Below are positions 33,386 through 42,108 of a stretch of DNA of 64,000 bases, one piece after another; the stretch's first letter is position 1; each line of letters opens with the position of its first letter. The translations under genes were made by a program, and so were the position numbers. The stretch covers positions 44,243 to 108,242 of the forward strand of contig CAVTOR010000014.1 of assembly GCA_963736235.1 (NCBI GenBank), read 5' to 3'. The stretch comes from CAVORB01 sp963736235. Its GTDB lineage: Bacteria; Pseudomonadota; Gammaproteobacteria; Chromatiales; Chromatiaceae. Under the pieces are notes generated by a model. It was not told where the DNA came from, made no database searches, and saw only the letters and a program-made list of their open reading frames with translations.

Positions 33386-33403
33386 ACCTGCAGCGCTGAG
33401 GGT

Positions 33404-35717
33404 TTACTGGACCTTCTTTGCGCCAGACTCCTCCAGATAGGTCTTGGCGCGCAGACCCAGGTCCGCCGTCTTCACCTGGTATTGCCACCACTGGTTGGCC
33501 CAGAGCATGGCGTTCTGCCAGTCTTGCTTGTCGGCGGCCTCCTCGGACTTGGCCTTCGCCTCCTGGGCGAATCCGAGCTGGTCGGTCGCATCCTCCACCA
33601 GGGCAACCACGGTCGGGAAGTCCTTGAAGTTGTGGCTGGTGATAAAGCCCACGACCTGGTCGATGACTGCCTGGGTGTCCAGGTTGGTCTTGACCTGCGT
33701 CTCGTAATCGGCCTGGGTGTAGACGGTGCCCTCGACCATCTTGACCGCTGTCGCCTCGTAGCCCTTCGGCTTGACCAGCAGATAGCCCTGCATCTCCAGG
33801 TGCAGCGCCGAGCAGAACTCGGTGCAGTAGTAAGGGTAGACGCCCGGCTGATCGGCCACGAAGGTGGCGCTGGCGGTCTTGCCCGGCTCGATGGAGAGCT
33901 GCACGTTCTGGCCGTACATGGCGAAGCCGTGCACCTCGTCCTGGGCGCGCTCCAGGTTGGTCAGATGGAGCTTGACCGTATCGCCCTCCTCGACCTCGAT
34001 GATCTCAGGGGTGATGTGGGAGCGGATCACGGTGCCCAGGACCTCGGTCGTGCACTTGCCCTCGGCGTCGCAGGTACGCTCGGTCTTCTCGCGGCCCGCG
34101 CGGGCCTTGTAGGGCGAACGCTGATCGGTGCGGCTGTCCCAACCGGACTTGTAGCGAACCGCGGGCTGCAGCTTGTCGGCCGCGATCGCCACCGCGTAGT
34201 GGGGCTCACCCGAGCGGCAGCGGCATGTCGTAGAGCAGCTGCATCTTGTCGCCGCTGATGTCGATCAGCTGATGGTTCTGCGGGTGCAGCGGGCCGACCG
34301 GGTTGAAGCGGTCGATGGCCAGCTTGTTGAGCGCGACCAGGTACTTGCCATCCGGGCTTACCGAGTCCCCTTCCATGGTCATCAGGTGACCGATGTTGTA
34401 GTGGATCGACAGCTTGTCCAGGATCTTGCCCTCGCAGTAGTCGTACTTGGCGACCTGCGAATCCACGTAGAGCGAGGTGTAGGCCACGCAGGGCTTGGAA
34501 TCGAACTGGGTGTGCAGCGGCCCCAGGCCCAGGTTGATCTGGGTGTGCAGCACGTCCTGCATCGCGATGATGGGCACGCCATAGGGATCCTTGCCCTCGA
34601 ACTTACCCTCCTCGATGGCCTTCATGATCTTCTCGAAGCTGTACACCGAGACGTGGCTGTCGAGCTTGCCGGAGACGATCAGGTACTTGCCGTCGGGGGT
34701 CACGTCCACGCCGTGGGGACTCTTGGGCTCGGGGATCAGGTACAGCAGACCCTCGGCGATGGCCTGCTCCATCGGGATGTAGTACATCCCGCGCTCCTGC
34801 CTGACCTTGCCGGCCTGGACCAGCTCCTCGGCCTTCTTCCAGTTGGTCACGTGCAGGAAGTCGGTGTCCTTCGACGAGCAGCCGGCCTCGAAGGGCGGGC
34901 GCCCGCGCTCGATGCCGCCGACGTAGCGCTCGGAGCAGAAGGAGTTGGTGAAACCCCAGCCGTAGCTCGGGCCCTTGCCCGCATCCGAGAGGTCCTGGCT
35001 GTAGGGGCCGAGCTCGAGCACGAAGGAGTTCTCGGGCTCGATGCGGCCCTTCTCCTTGTTGAACTTCCAGTAGGTCAGGCCGCCGCGGTACTTGTCGTTG
35101 AACTCCTCCAGGGGCACGAAGCCGTCGTCCAGCAACGGAGCCGCATACTGGGTCGCCTCCATCACGTACTCGGTGTTGGGCGTGACGAAGGCGCCGCCGT
35201 GCTCGGACTTGAAGAAGGGGTTGACCACGATCTGCTTGGTCTCAAAGTCGTGCAGATCGATCACCGCCACGCGGGGGTTGGCCTTGTCGTTGATGAACAG
35301 GTACTTGCCGTCGTAATCCCCTTCCGTCTCCGAGATGGCCGGGTGGTGGGTATCACCGAAGGTGATGTCCTTGCCGCGGATCCTTCCCTGAGCGAGCACC
35401 GCCTTGGACTCGTCGTCGAAGCCGTAACCCTGCCAGGGCTCCGGCGTGAAAACGCCGATGTATTTCAGGATGCGCATGGACGGGACGCCGTAGACGATGA
35501 CCTGTCCCGACTGGCCGCCGGAGCTGAATACGAGGTATTCGTCCCGCCCGCCCGTGGGCGTGTAGGTCTTGGCCGCCGCCAGCAGGTCCTTTTCGGCCAA
35601 TCCCCGGCGTTGCATGACGTCCTGCAGCGTCTCGGTCGACCAGGCCGCCGACGCGCCACCCACTGCGATCGCGGCCCCGACCATCAGAGACAGGCCCCGC
35701 GTTGTTCTTTGATGCAT
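33404..35717 (-). pseudogene. nosZ: Nitrous oxide reductase NosZ, clade II type, one frameshift between its two domains
   Basis: NosZ reduces N2O to N2 in the periplasm. The 503-codon first frame has a Sec-like signal without twin Arg, then the seven-bladed propeller with CuZ-site segments (DTHHPAISETEGDYDGKYLFIND, EATQYAAP). It stops after MPLPLG. The second frame holds the cupredoxin domain with the CuA motif CTEFCSALHLEM. Removing one G from a GGG run at 34209-34211 gives LGEPHYAVAIAADKL, the expected joint. The second piece alone would lack a signal peptide. The Sec signal and SETEGDYDGK pattern point to clade II. Confidence 0.92.
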
Positions 35718-35878
35718 TCGTCCACCCTCCAGAAAAATGGATGCTTTGTTGCCGACCGGGCGTCCTTTCCGTCCGAATCAGCGCCGAAGACGTTCCCCGG
35801 CGCCACTACCCCGACCCGGAGCACACCGGGGATTGGAGTTAGGCGGTCGGACGGTAGCAGGCGGTCGCCGGGCGGGCC

Positions 35879-35892
35879 TTGATCTGTGTTAA
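35879..35892 (-). promoter_or_regulatory. Weak FNR-like half-site pair upstream of nosZ
   Basis: TTGATCTGTGTTAA has one good half-site (TTGAT) and one poor one. It lies 162 bases before the nosZ start. Support is modest. Confidence 0.3.
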
Positions 35893-35963
35893 ATGACGCA
35901 ATCGAAGCGCCATCTCACACGACCGGTGCGCCACTGGTACAGACGGATTCGGTACTGGGATCG

Positions 35964-36962
35964 CTATAGGCCGAGGAGGAACCCAAGGGTCAGGAGACCC
36001 GGGGTTAGGAGAGTGAGCACCACGTTGAGTCCCATTGGCGGTACGATACCTGGCGCCAACGGGCCGCCCTGGCGGAGAGTCCGATTCACGCCCAGATACA
36101 CCAGCACCGGGATCGGCAGAGTGATCAGGGCAACCAAGGCACCCGAAGGAAGCAACCCGACCGCCACGCCGAGCGCGACACTGGCGTAGGCGAGCATGGC
36201 CGAAAGGCCATAGACGCGCAGGCTGCGATCGAGCCCGAGCGCGACCGGCAGATTATCGCGACCAACCGAACGGTCCGCCTCCACGTCGGGGAACTGATTC
36301 AGCAGCAACAGGTTGCTCACGAGAAAAAAGGGGACCAGCGAGGCAACCGCGGCGACCCAAGACCAGGTTCCCGTTGCGGCATAGTAGCTGCCGACGACCA
36401 TCAAGGGCCCAAACCCGAGCCCGGGCGCGATCAGGCACAGCCAGCGATGATGGTTGATCTTGCTGGTGTAGAAGTAGACGAGCGCCAGGCCCACCGCGCC
36501 GATAGGGAGCAGACCCCAACCGGCACGCCACAGCAACGCGAGACCGCATGCGGCGGTCAATGCCAGGGAAGCCAGCCCGATCCAACGCGCCTGCTCTGCA
36601 ACGGACGGATGGGCGACCAGGGTTCCGCTCCCCCCGCTGAAGGGGGTGCGCGAGGTGCGTAGATCGAGTCCCGATCGGAAGTCCTCGTACTCGTTTAGGG
36701 AATTGACGCTGACATGCGCGGAAACGGCCCCGATCAGAGCAAGCGCTGCCGCGATCCAGTCGATCGGGGCATCGCCCATCGTTGCGACCGCAAGCCCGAG
36801 CAGCACGCACACCGGCGTCAACAGGAGGAATGGGGGTCGGATCACGCCCAGGACAGCGGGAAGACGCACGTTTTTTTGCTCCGGCACTCGATGCTTGAGA
36901 CAAGGATGTTTTTTCGCGACCCCGAAACCTTCGACGCCTCGGGGACCGCGCGTCAATGACAT
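35964..36962 (-). CDS. UbiA-family prenyltransferase (MenA-like)
   Basis: This 332-aa integral membrane enzyme has eight or nine helices. The two Asp-rich, Mg-prenyl-diphosphate-binding loops are N-E-Y-E-D-F-R-S-G-L-D near residue 90 and DVEADRSVGRDNLP near residue 230. The second has the spacing seen in 1,4-dihydroxy-2-naphthoate prenyltransferases. The substrate cannot be fixed. It lies upstream of nosZ on the same strand and close to an FNR-like site, so it may supply a quinone used in anaerobic respiration. The real start may be 20-30 codons inside the open frame. Confidence 0.75.
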   Translation of the reverse strand: MSLTRGPRGVEGFGVAKKHPCLKHRVPEQKNVRLPAVLGVIRPPFLLLTPVCVLLGLAVATMGDAPIDWIAAALALIGAVSAHVSVNSLNEYEDFRSGLDLRTSRTPFSGGSGTLVAHPSVAEQARWIGLASLALTAACGLALLWRAGWGLLPIGAVGLALVYFYTSKINHHRWLCLIAPGLGFGPLMVVGSYYAATGTWSWVAAVASLVPFFLVSNLLLLNQFPDVEADRSVGRDNLPVALGLDRSLRVYGLSAMLAYASVALGVAVGLLPSGALVALITLPIPVLVYLGVNRTLRQGGPLAPGIVPPMGLNVVLTLLTPGLLTLGFLLGL

Positions 36963-36993
36963 TCCCTAGTACGCCAGCTACGCGGCGTTTCCC

Positions 36994-37007
36994 TTGATCC
37001 CGGTCAG
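36994..37007 (-). promoter_or_regulatory. Imperfect CRP/FNR box upstream of the UbiA-family gene
   Basis: TTGATCCCGGTCAG differs from TTGAN-N4-NTCAA at one base. It is 32 bases from the open frame's first ATG; if the start is internal the distance is more usual. Confidence 0.4.
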
Positions 37008-37029
37008 AAACGTATCAGCGCATTCATTA

Positions 37030-37181
37030 GGGAAAACGCCCATCAATTCAGCGCTTCCCGCGGCACAGGGATAAAACGCCATTTTCGATCGCTTAAGCGA
37101 TTGAAAATGAGGCCATCCAAGAATCACGCTTCTTGGGCGGCGTGCTGATCTTGGCCACGAAGGCCAATGATCAGCGTCTTA
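37030..37181 (+). repeat. Multi-hairpin intergenic repeat, copy A
   Basis: Successive inverted repeats are visible. GGGAA...CTTCCC is at the left, then ATTTTCGATCGC / GCGATTGAAAAT, then CCAAGAA / TTCTTGG, and finally GCTGATC-TTGGCC / GGCCAA-T-GATCAGC. Copy B (60975-61130) aligns along about 130 bases, and copy C (45843-45992) aligns on the opposite strand. Confidence 0.75.
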
Positions 37182-37214
37182 GAACCGCGCTACCGGCCAA
37201 GCGGTTAGGGCCGC

Positions 37215-37228
37215 TTGACTCCGATCAA
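37215..37228 (+). promoter_or_regulatory. CRP/FNR-family box upstream of nnrS
   Basis: TTGACTCCGATCAA fits TTGAN-N4-NTCAA exactly, 53 bases before the nnrS ATG. Confidence 0.65.
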
Positions 37229-37280
37229 GGGCGGACGGATCGGTTGCCGCTAGCGTGCGACGCCAATCGGAGACTCCAGG

Positions 37281-38462
37281 ATGCGACAAATCCCCGTTAT
37301 GCCTGCCCGCAAGCCGACGAGCGTCCTTGCGCTCGGCTTCCGCCCCTTCTTCCTCGCCGCCGGTTTGTCCGCGGCGCTCACCATGGCCGCGTGGCTCGCC
37401 CTGCTCCAGGGCGGGATCTCCCTCAACGGCCACTACGCCGGCGGCCTTTGGCACGCCCACGAGATGCTGTTCGGCTATACCGCGGCGGTCATCGCCGGCT
37501 TCCTGCTCACCGCGGTACGCAACTGGACCGGGATCGATACGCCCACGGGGATCGCATTGGGCGCCCTGGTCGGCCTCTGGGCGGCGGCACGCATCGCCCC
37601 CTTTCTGCCCTTGCCGACGATGCTGGTCGCGGCCGTCGACATCGCCTTCTTTCCCGCGATCGCGCTCGGCCTGTTCCAGCCGCTCTGGCAAGGCAAGAAC
37701 CGTCTCAACCGGGTCTTCCTCGCCTTGCTCGCCGCGATGTCGCTGGCAGCGCTGCTGGTACAGATGCAGACCCTCGGCATCGCCGAAGGCACCGCCGGGC
37801 GCGGAACCCGCCTGATGCTGGATTCGGCATTACTGACGCTCATGATCGTCGCCGGGCGGGTCCTGCCCTTCTTCACGGAGCGCGCGGTGCCAGGGTCCAC
37901 ACCCATTACTCGCCCCTGGGTCGAGCACCTGACCTTTGCCCTTGCAACCGCGGGCGTAGTTATCAACCTCGTGGTGCCCTGGTCCGCGCCCGCGGGCGTC
38001 ATCGCCCTGGCACTCGCCGCCACGCAGGCGGCGCGGCTGGCGGGCTGGCACGATCGCCGCGTGTGGCACATCCCGATCCTGGCGGTGCTGCACGCGGGCT
38101 ACCTCTGGCTCGTGCTGGGATTCGCGCTCGATGGGCTCGCGGGTCTCGGCTTGCTGCCGCCCTTCCCTTCTCTCCACGCGCTTACCGTTGGTGCCGTCGG
38201 CGTCTTCACGCTCGGCATGATGGCGCGGGTAACACTCGGCCACACGGGACGGGAGATGCGCTCTTCGACACTCACCAACATCGCCTTCGTGCTGGTGAAC
38301 CTGGCGGCCCTGGTCAGGGTCGGCGCAACCCTGCTGCTCCCCGCCGCCTACCCCATCTTTATCCAGGTCTCGGGAGTCCTCTGGACGCTGGCCTTCGGCC
38401 TTTTCCTTTGGGTATATGCGCCGATGCTGATCGCCCCGAGGCCAGACGGACGTCCGGGTTAG
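37281..38462 (+). CDS. nnrS: NnrS family heme-copper membrane protein
   Basis: This 393-aa protein with about 12 helices is of the type co-regulated with denitrification and linked to nitrosative stress relief. Conserved His-containing segments typical of NnrS are visible: LALGFRPFFLAAG, LWHAHEMLFGYTAAVIAGFLLTA, LPFFTERAVPG and HALTVGAVGVFTLGMMARVTLGHTGR. The start ATG is the best fit to homology; another Met lies six codons later. An FNR-type box precedes it. Confidence 0.92.
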   Translation: MRQIPVMPARKPTSVLALGFRPFFLAAGLSAALTMAAWLALLQGGISLNGHYAGGLWHAHEMLFGYTAAVIAGFLLTAVRNWTGIDTPTGIALGALVGLWAAARIAPFLPLPTMLVAAVDIAFFPAIALGLFQPLWQGKNRLNRVFLALLAAMSLAALLVQMQTLGIAEGTAGRGTRLMLDSALLTLMIVAGRVLPFFTERAVPGSTPITRPWVEHLTFALATAGVVINLVVPWSAPAGVIALALAATQAARLAGWHDRRVWHIPILAVLHAGYLWLVLGFALDGLAGLGLLPPFPSLHALTVGAVGVFTLGMMARVTLGHTGREMRSSTLTNIAFVLVNLAALVRVGATLLLPAAYPIFIQVSGVLWTLAFGLFLWVYAPMLIAPRPDGRPG

Positions 38463-38482
38463 CAAGGAAGTCGACGCGGGGG

Positions 38483-39253
38483 TCAGCGCCTCGCCTTCGA
38501 GAGCATGTCCGTGAGGTGCGCCGGCATATCCACCGCATCACCGAAATCAGCGCCGCCGACCACCGCATTCGTAAACCGGGTCTTGGCCAGGCGGGCGCGG
38601 CGAAACACTGCCCCTTCAAGACTCGCCCCGTTGAGGAGAGAGCCGGTCAGATCGGCGCCTGAGAAGTCAGTTTGCTCGAGTGCCGCGCCGGTCAGCACCA
38701 CCTGCCGGATGCTCGCCCCCGTGAGCCGGCTCCCGATCAGGACCGCCCGCAGCATGAAACAGCGCTCGAACCGACTGCCCGGCAGATGCGCCTCTTCCAT
38801 CAACAGATCCTTCATGTAGGCATGTGAGAAGTCGGCCCCCTCGGCGTGAACCTCGTTGAGGTTGGCCCCGAACAGGTTCGCCCCCGACAGATTCGCGCCG
38901 TCGAGCCGCGCGCGGTCCAGCGAGGCATGGAAGAGATCGGCCTTGCTGAGATCTCCGCCGCGCAGATCGGATCCGGTAAGGTTGGCCCACTTCAGGTTAC
39001 TGCCGACGGCGCTGGCGCGCGCGAGGTTGCAACCCGCCAGGTTCGCGTTCTCCAGCTTCGCGTTGTCCAGCCGCACACCGCTGAGATCCAAGCCCGCCAG
39101 GTTCGCGCCCTGGAAATCGCAATGAACCAGATCGGTCGCCGGCCGCGGAGCGGCACAGTCACCCCGGGGAAGTGCCTCACTTGAGGCGGTGCTCGACGCG
39201 AGCAGAAGGGCGGCGACACCTGCCGCAAGGGGCAATCTGGTCAGGACACGCAT
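38483..39253 (-). CDS. Secreted pentapeptide-repeat protein
   Basis: This 256-aa protein has a signal peptide (LPLAAGVAALLLASSTASSEA) followed, from about residue 45 to 240, by A(D/N)LXX pentapeptide repeats such as GANLAGLDLSGVRLDNAKL and GADLTGSLLNGASLEGAVF. These form a right-handed quadrilateral beta-helix. Exported pentapeptide proteins are usually of unknown function. It is next to the hemerythrin/DUF2249 operon with an 8-base gap, so co-transcription is likely. Confidence 0.85.
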   Translation of the reverse strand: MRVLTRLPLAAGVAALLLASSTASSEALPRGDCAAPRPATDLVHCDFQGANLAGLDLSGVRLDNAKLENANLAGCNLARASAVGSNLKWANLTGSDLRGGDLSKADLFHASLDRARLDGANLSGANLFGANLNEVHAEGADFSHAYMKDLLMEEAHLPGSRFERCFMLRAVLIGSRLTGASIRQVVLTGAALEQTDFSGADLTGSLLNGASLEGAVFRRARLAKTRFTNAVVGGADFGDAVDMPAHLTDMLSKARR

Positions 39254-39260
39254 CGGCAGG

Positions 39261-40589
39261 TCACCTTCTTTCGGTTAACGTGTCGCCCGCGGCTACCGGT
39301 GGTGATCCGGACCTGCACCGAGTCGCCTGCAGAGCCGCCGCGGTACGCCGGAAGCGCAAGACACTCCCTGCCAGAAGCACGCCGAGGCTAAGGGCGGACA
39401 GCGCCAGGGCGCCGCTCGCTAGTGGAATCAGCTCTGGATTCCCCCAGGCCGCCACCAGGCCCGTCAGGGCCAGCGCGTGGCCGGCGAATTGCCAGCGCGC
39501 CTGCCCGTCCGGAAGGAAGATGAGCATGTGGGGGACCCGGACATCGAACCTCCCTGCGTCCAATTGCCGGTGTTGCAGATGGAACCAGGCGAGAAACGGC
39601 ACGATCTTAAACAACATTCCCGTTGGCAGACCCGTGCCCACGCCGATCAGGAGCAGGATACCGGTGAGGACGGGGTCTCCCGCAAATGCCCAGGTCGCGG
39701 CCACGGCGATGACGCTGGCCATGGCGAGCCACCAGTGGAGCACCGTCGCATCGATCCGCCTCCGCGCGCGGCGCAGTTGCAGCCAGATGGTAACCGCGGC
39801 GAACAGGGAGAAGGCGATCGCCGCGACCCCAAGCGCGAGCAACCCCGCCGCACCGGCGCCGGTAAACGCGAGCAAGCTGCCGAGCGTGAGCGCCACGGCC
39901 ACGACAGGCGACAGCCACCGGGTCAGCCAGGCCGGGTACGGCGGCGTGACATGAAACATGGGAACCACCTGATAGGCGACCGCGACCAGGAGCAACCCCA
40001 CCCACCCCAGCAGCCCCCACGCGAGATGGAAATCAGCCAATCCGGCGAGCCCCTCGATGGCGACCCAGCCAAGGAGGGCGGCCGTAAGGACGAGGCCGAG
40101 GCCCAAGGTGACCAGCAACGCGGCGAACGACAGACGCATGGCCCAGGCCGTTTGGGGTATCCCTTGCGCCTCGTTCAACGCGGCGCCGGCGAAGACCAGA
40201 AAAACGAGGAATCCCAGCGCCGAGCAGACCGCCCCGGCGGTCAACACGGCCGGTCCCCCGCCCAGAAACCCCCAGGCCAACAGTCCGGCGCCAAGCGCCA
40301 GCAGCAGATTGACGGCGCTGCCCACCGGCTTGACGGCCGGCACTGGAGCCCCCGCGATGACCGGGAGTAGCTGCAGCGAAGCGCCACACATGATCTGGCC
40401 AAGAAAACCGATGGCGATCAGATGGGTTGCGGCCAGCGCGGCGGGCGACCATCTGGAGGCAAGCACGGCATCTCCCTGCCATCCCAACAGCAGGGCAGCG
40501 GCAAACAGGAACAAGGGCGCCGTCAGGAAGAAGCGGAAGGGAACGTGGATGGGTGGGGCCTGCTCCAGGCTGAGCCCCGCGGTCCTCAT
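39261..40589 (-). CDS. Polytopic membrane protein in the hemerythrin/DUF2249 operon (NnrS or oxidase subunit I-like)
   Basis: This 442-aa protein has about 12 predicted helices. The ATG at 40589 overlaps the DUF2249 stop as ATGA and is preferred over the longer open frame. Several His fall in or near helices (ATHLIAIGFLGQIMCGASLQLLPVIAG, DFHLAWGLLGWVGL, QVVPMFHVTPP, VLHWWLAMASV), recalling NnrS and heme-copper oxidase subunit I. I do not assign a reaction. Its operon places it in NO or oxygen management. Confidence 0.65.
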   Translation of the reverse strand: MRTAGLSLEQAPPIHVPFRFFLTAPLFLFAAALLLGWQGDAVLASRWSPAALAATHLIAIGFLGQIMCGASLQLLPVIAGAPVPAVKPVGSAVNLLLALGAGLLAWGFLGGGPAVLTAGAVCSALGFLVFLVFAGAALNEAQGIPQTAWAMRLSFAALLVTLGLGLVLTAALLGWVAIEGLAGLADFHLAWGLLGWVGLLLVAVAYQVVPMFHVTPPYPAWLTRWLSPVVAVALTLGSLLAFTGAGAAGLLALGVAAIAFSLFAAVTIWLQLRRARRRIDATVLHWWLAMASVIAVAATWAFAGDPVLTGILLLIGVGTGLPTGMLFKIVPFLAWFHLQHRQLDAGRFDVRVPHMLIFLPDGQARWQFAGHALALTGLVAAWGNPELIPLASGALALSALSLGVLLAGSVLRFRRTAAALQATRCRSGSPPVAAGDTLTERR

Positions 40590-40828
40590 GACCGCGGCCC
40601 ACCCGCCCGCGCCGATACGAGCGGCCAGATCAGGATCTCGAACCGCGATTCGATAGCGGTGGTCTCCCACGCGTAGCCCATGCGGCGAAGCAGATCATAG
40701 AGGGGATAAGGCTCGCGCCGGTGCAGGACCCGCAGGCGATGCCCCGCGGGCATGTCCGCCAGCGCGTCCAGCACACGCTCCAGCGGCTCAGGGGGCTCCA
40801 GGGAGCTGACGTCCAGCGTCACCTCCAT
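40586..40828 (-). CDS. DUF2249 domain protein
   Basis: This 80-aa TusA-like-fold protein starts MEVTLDVSSLEPPEPLERVLDALADMP and has HRREPYPLYDLLRRMGY, the DUF2249 pattern. It lacks the TusA catalytic CPxP Cys. It begins three bases after the hemerythrin gene and overlaps the next gene by four bases. DUF2249 proteins recur beside hemerythrins in denitrifiers; the role is unknown. Confidence 0.8.
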   Translation of the reverse strand: MEVTLDVSSLEPPEPLERVLDALADMPAGHRLRVLHRREPYPLYDLLRRMGYAWETTAIESRFEILIWPLVSARAGGPRS

Positions 40829-40831
40829 CAG

Positions 40832-41269
40832 TCACGCCGCCCGCATCCGCCCTACCAAGGCCTCCGCGCTGTCGGTCAAGGCGTCGTCGGCGAGGGGGTA
40901 GAGGATCCCCTCCTCTTTGGCGTTGTGCTGCTGGCCAAGCATGTGCAGGGTCTCGAGGTTGCCTAGGCAGGCAGCCCGATCGCGAGCACGGACGGCGGAG
41001 ACGAGCTCGTCTAGCAGGTAGCGCATCTGCCGGTGCTCCATGCGCATGACGCCGGTTGGCCCCGCGGCAGCAGGTCTCGCTCGCTCCACCTCGAGGAACA
41101 GCACGTCTTCCTCAAGGGCAAAGTGACGCAGCAGGGCATCGCGAAAGCCAGCGGCGGCCTCGTCCGTGGTAGTCCAGGCGGCGGCCGACACGGCCGCCTC
41201 ACAGGCGGCAAGGAGGTGGTCGCAGCGGCGGTGATCCTCGGTGAGATAGCTCGAGATTGGGTCTTTCAT
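40832..41269 (-). CDS. Hemerythrin-domain protein
   Basis: This 145-aa non-heme di-iron four-helix bundle has the ligand motifs HRRCDH, HFALEED, EHRQMR and QHNAKEEGILYP. Such proteins bind O2 or NO or help repair Fe-S centres, like YtfE/Dnr-controlled hemerythrins. It is the first gene of a unit with DUF2249 and a membrane protein. An FNR-like box lies 57 bases upstream. Confidence 0.88.
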   Translation of the reverse strand: MKDPISSYLTEDHRRCDHLLAACEAAVSAAAWTTTDEAAAGFRDALLRHFALEEDVLFLEVERARPAAAGPTGVMRMEHRQMRYLLDELVSAVRARDRAACLGNLETLHMLGQQHNAKEEGILYPLADDALTDSAEALVGRMRAA

Positions 41270-41325
41270 GGCAGCCCCTCGCGTAGTCGTCAGGGCCGAT
41301 TCTGGCAGCCGGAGAAAAGACCTCC

Positions 41326-41339
41326 TTGACCTTCGTCAT
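41326..41339 (-). promoter_or_regulatory. CRP/FNR-like box upstream of the hemerythrin gene
   Basis: TTGACCTTCGTCAT matches TTGAN-N4-NTCAA except for the last base. Confidence 0.45.
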
Positions 41340-41346
41340 GCGCAGC

Positions 41347-42042
41347 CTACCAGGTGGGATCCCGTTCGGCCGCCGCCGACAAGGCTGCGCGATCCAACAC
41401 CTCGATCCGCCGTGCCTGGACCCGGATGAGACTGCGGTCGATCAGCTCCCGTATGATGCGCGAGAAGGTCTCGGGCTTGACCGTCAGACGCGACGCAATG
41501 ACGAGCTTCGGCACGCCGAGATCGAAGACATCGCCCTCCTGTTCCGCGCGGCGCAGCAGGTAGTCCGCCACCCGGCAGCCCGCGCTGTGGAGACTGAGAT
41601 TGTCGATCTCACCGATCAGGCCGCGCAGGCGTCTGCTCATGTCGCCCATGATCAAGAAGCAGGTTTCCACCGATTCGCGCAGCATGCTGACGAAATCCGC
41701 GGCATCGATGCTGATGAGCTCGGCCTGACCGATCGCGGTGGCGCCCACGGGGTAATGCGGGCGGTTCAGAAACATCAGGGCCTCGGCAAAGGTGTTGCCG
41801 GGGGTGACGATCTCGATCACCTTTTCGTTGCCGTCGGGGGAAAGCCGATAGAGCTTGATCTGCCCCTTCAGTACGAGATAGAAGCGCTCCGCCTTGTCCC
41901 CCTGCTGGAACAGCGCCTCGTCGTCCCGCAGGAGAAGGCGCAGCGCATGGCGCGCGATGCGCTCGAGCTGCTCTCGATCAAGTGGGCGCAGGAGAGGCCC
42001 CCGCCGCAGGTCGTCTGGTGTCGGCCGTGCGCCCTGGTTCAT
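41347..42042 (-). CDS. CRP/FNR-family transcription regulator (DNR/NnrR-like)
   Basis: This protein of about 231 aa has a cyclic-nucleotide-binding-like domain (LFQQGDKAERFYLVLKGQIKLYRLSPDGNEKVIEI, then FAEALMFLNRPHYPVGATA), a dimer helix and a C-terminal winged helix with ASRLTVKPETFSRIIREL as recognition helix. The N-terminal Cys cluster of true FNR is missing, which favours an NO-responsive Dnr-type sensor. The recognition E-x-x-S-R suits TTGA half-sites. The ATG at 42042 is preferred over a 15-codon extension. Confidence 0.85.
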   Translation of the reverse strand: MNQGARPTPDDLRRGPLLRPLDREQLERIARHALRLLLRDDEALFQQGDKAERFYLVLKGQIKLYRLSPDGNEKVIEIVTPGNTFAEALMFLNRPHYPVGATAIGQAELISIDAADFVSMLRESVETCFLIMGDMSRRLRGLIGEIDNLSLHSAGCRVADYLLRRAEQEGDVFDLGVPKLVIASRLTVKPETFSRIIRELIDRSLIRVQARRIEVLDRAALSAAAERDPTW

Positions 42043-42108
42043 GGCTCTAGGATAGGTAGCCGACGGGATGACGTCCACCGACGCCACAGCCGAGCGGGAG
42101 ACGGGGAG

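Larger units (their letters stand above)
36963..37280. other. Intergenic region between the UbiA-family gene and nnrS
   Basis: It holds divergent promoters, an imperfect FNR-like site (36994-37007), a multi-hairpin repeat copy (37030-37181) and a good FNR-like site (37215-37228). Confidence 0.6.

Noticed and set aside
33404..34192. C-terminal NosZ piece as a separate gene
   Set aside because: It would begin without a signal peptide, and removing one G restores a conserved joint, so it is part of one broken nosZ.
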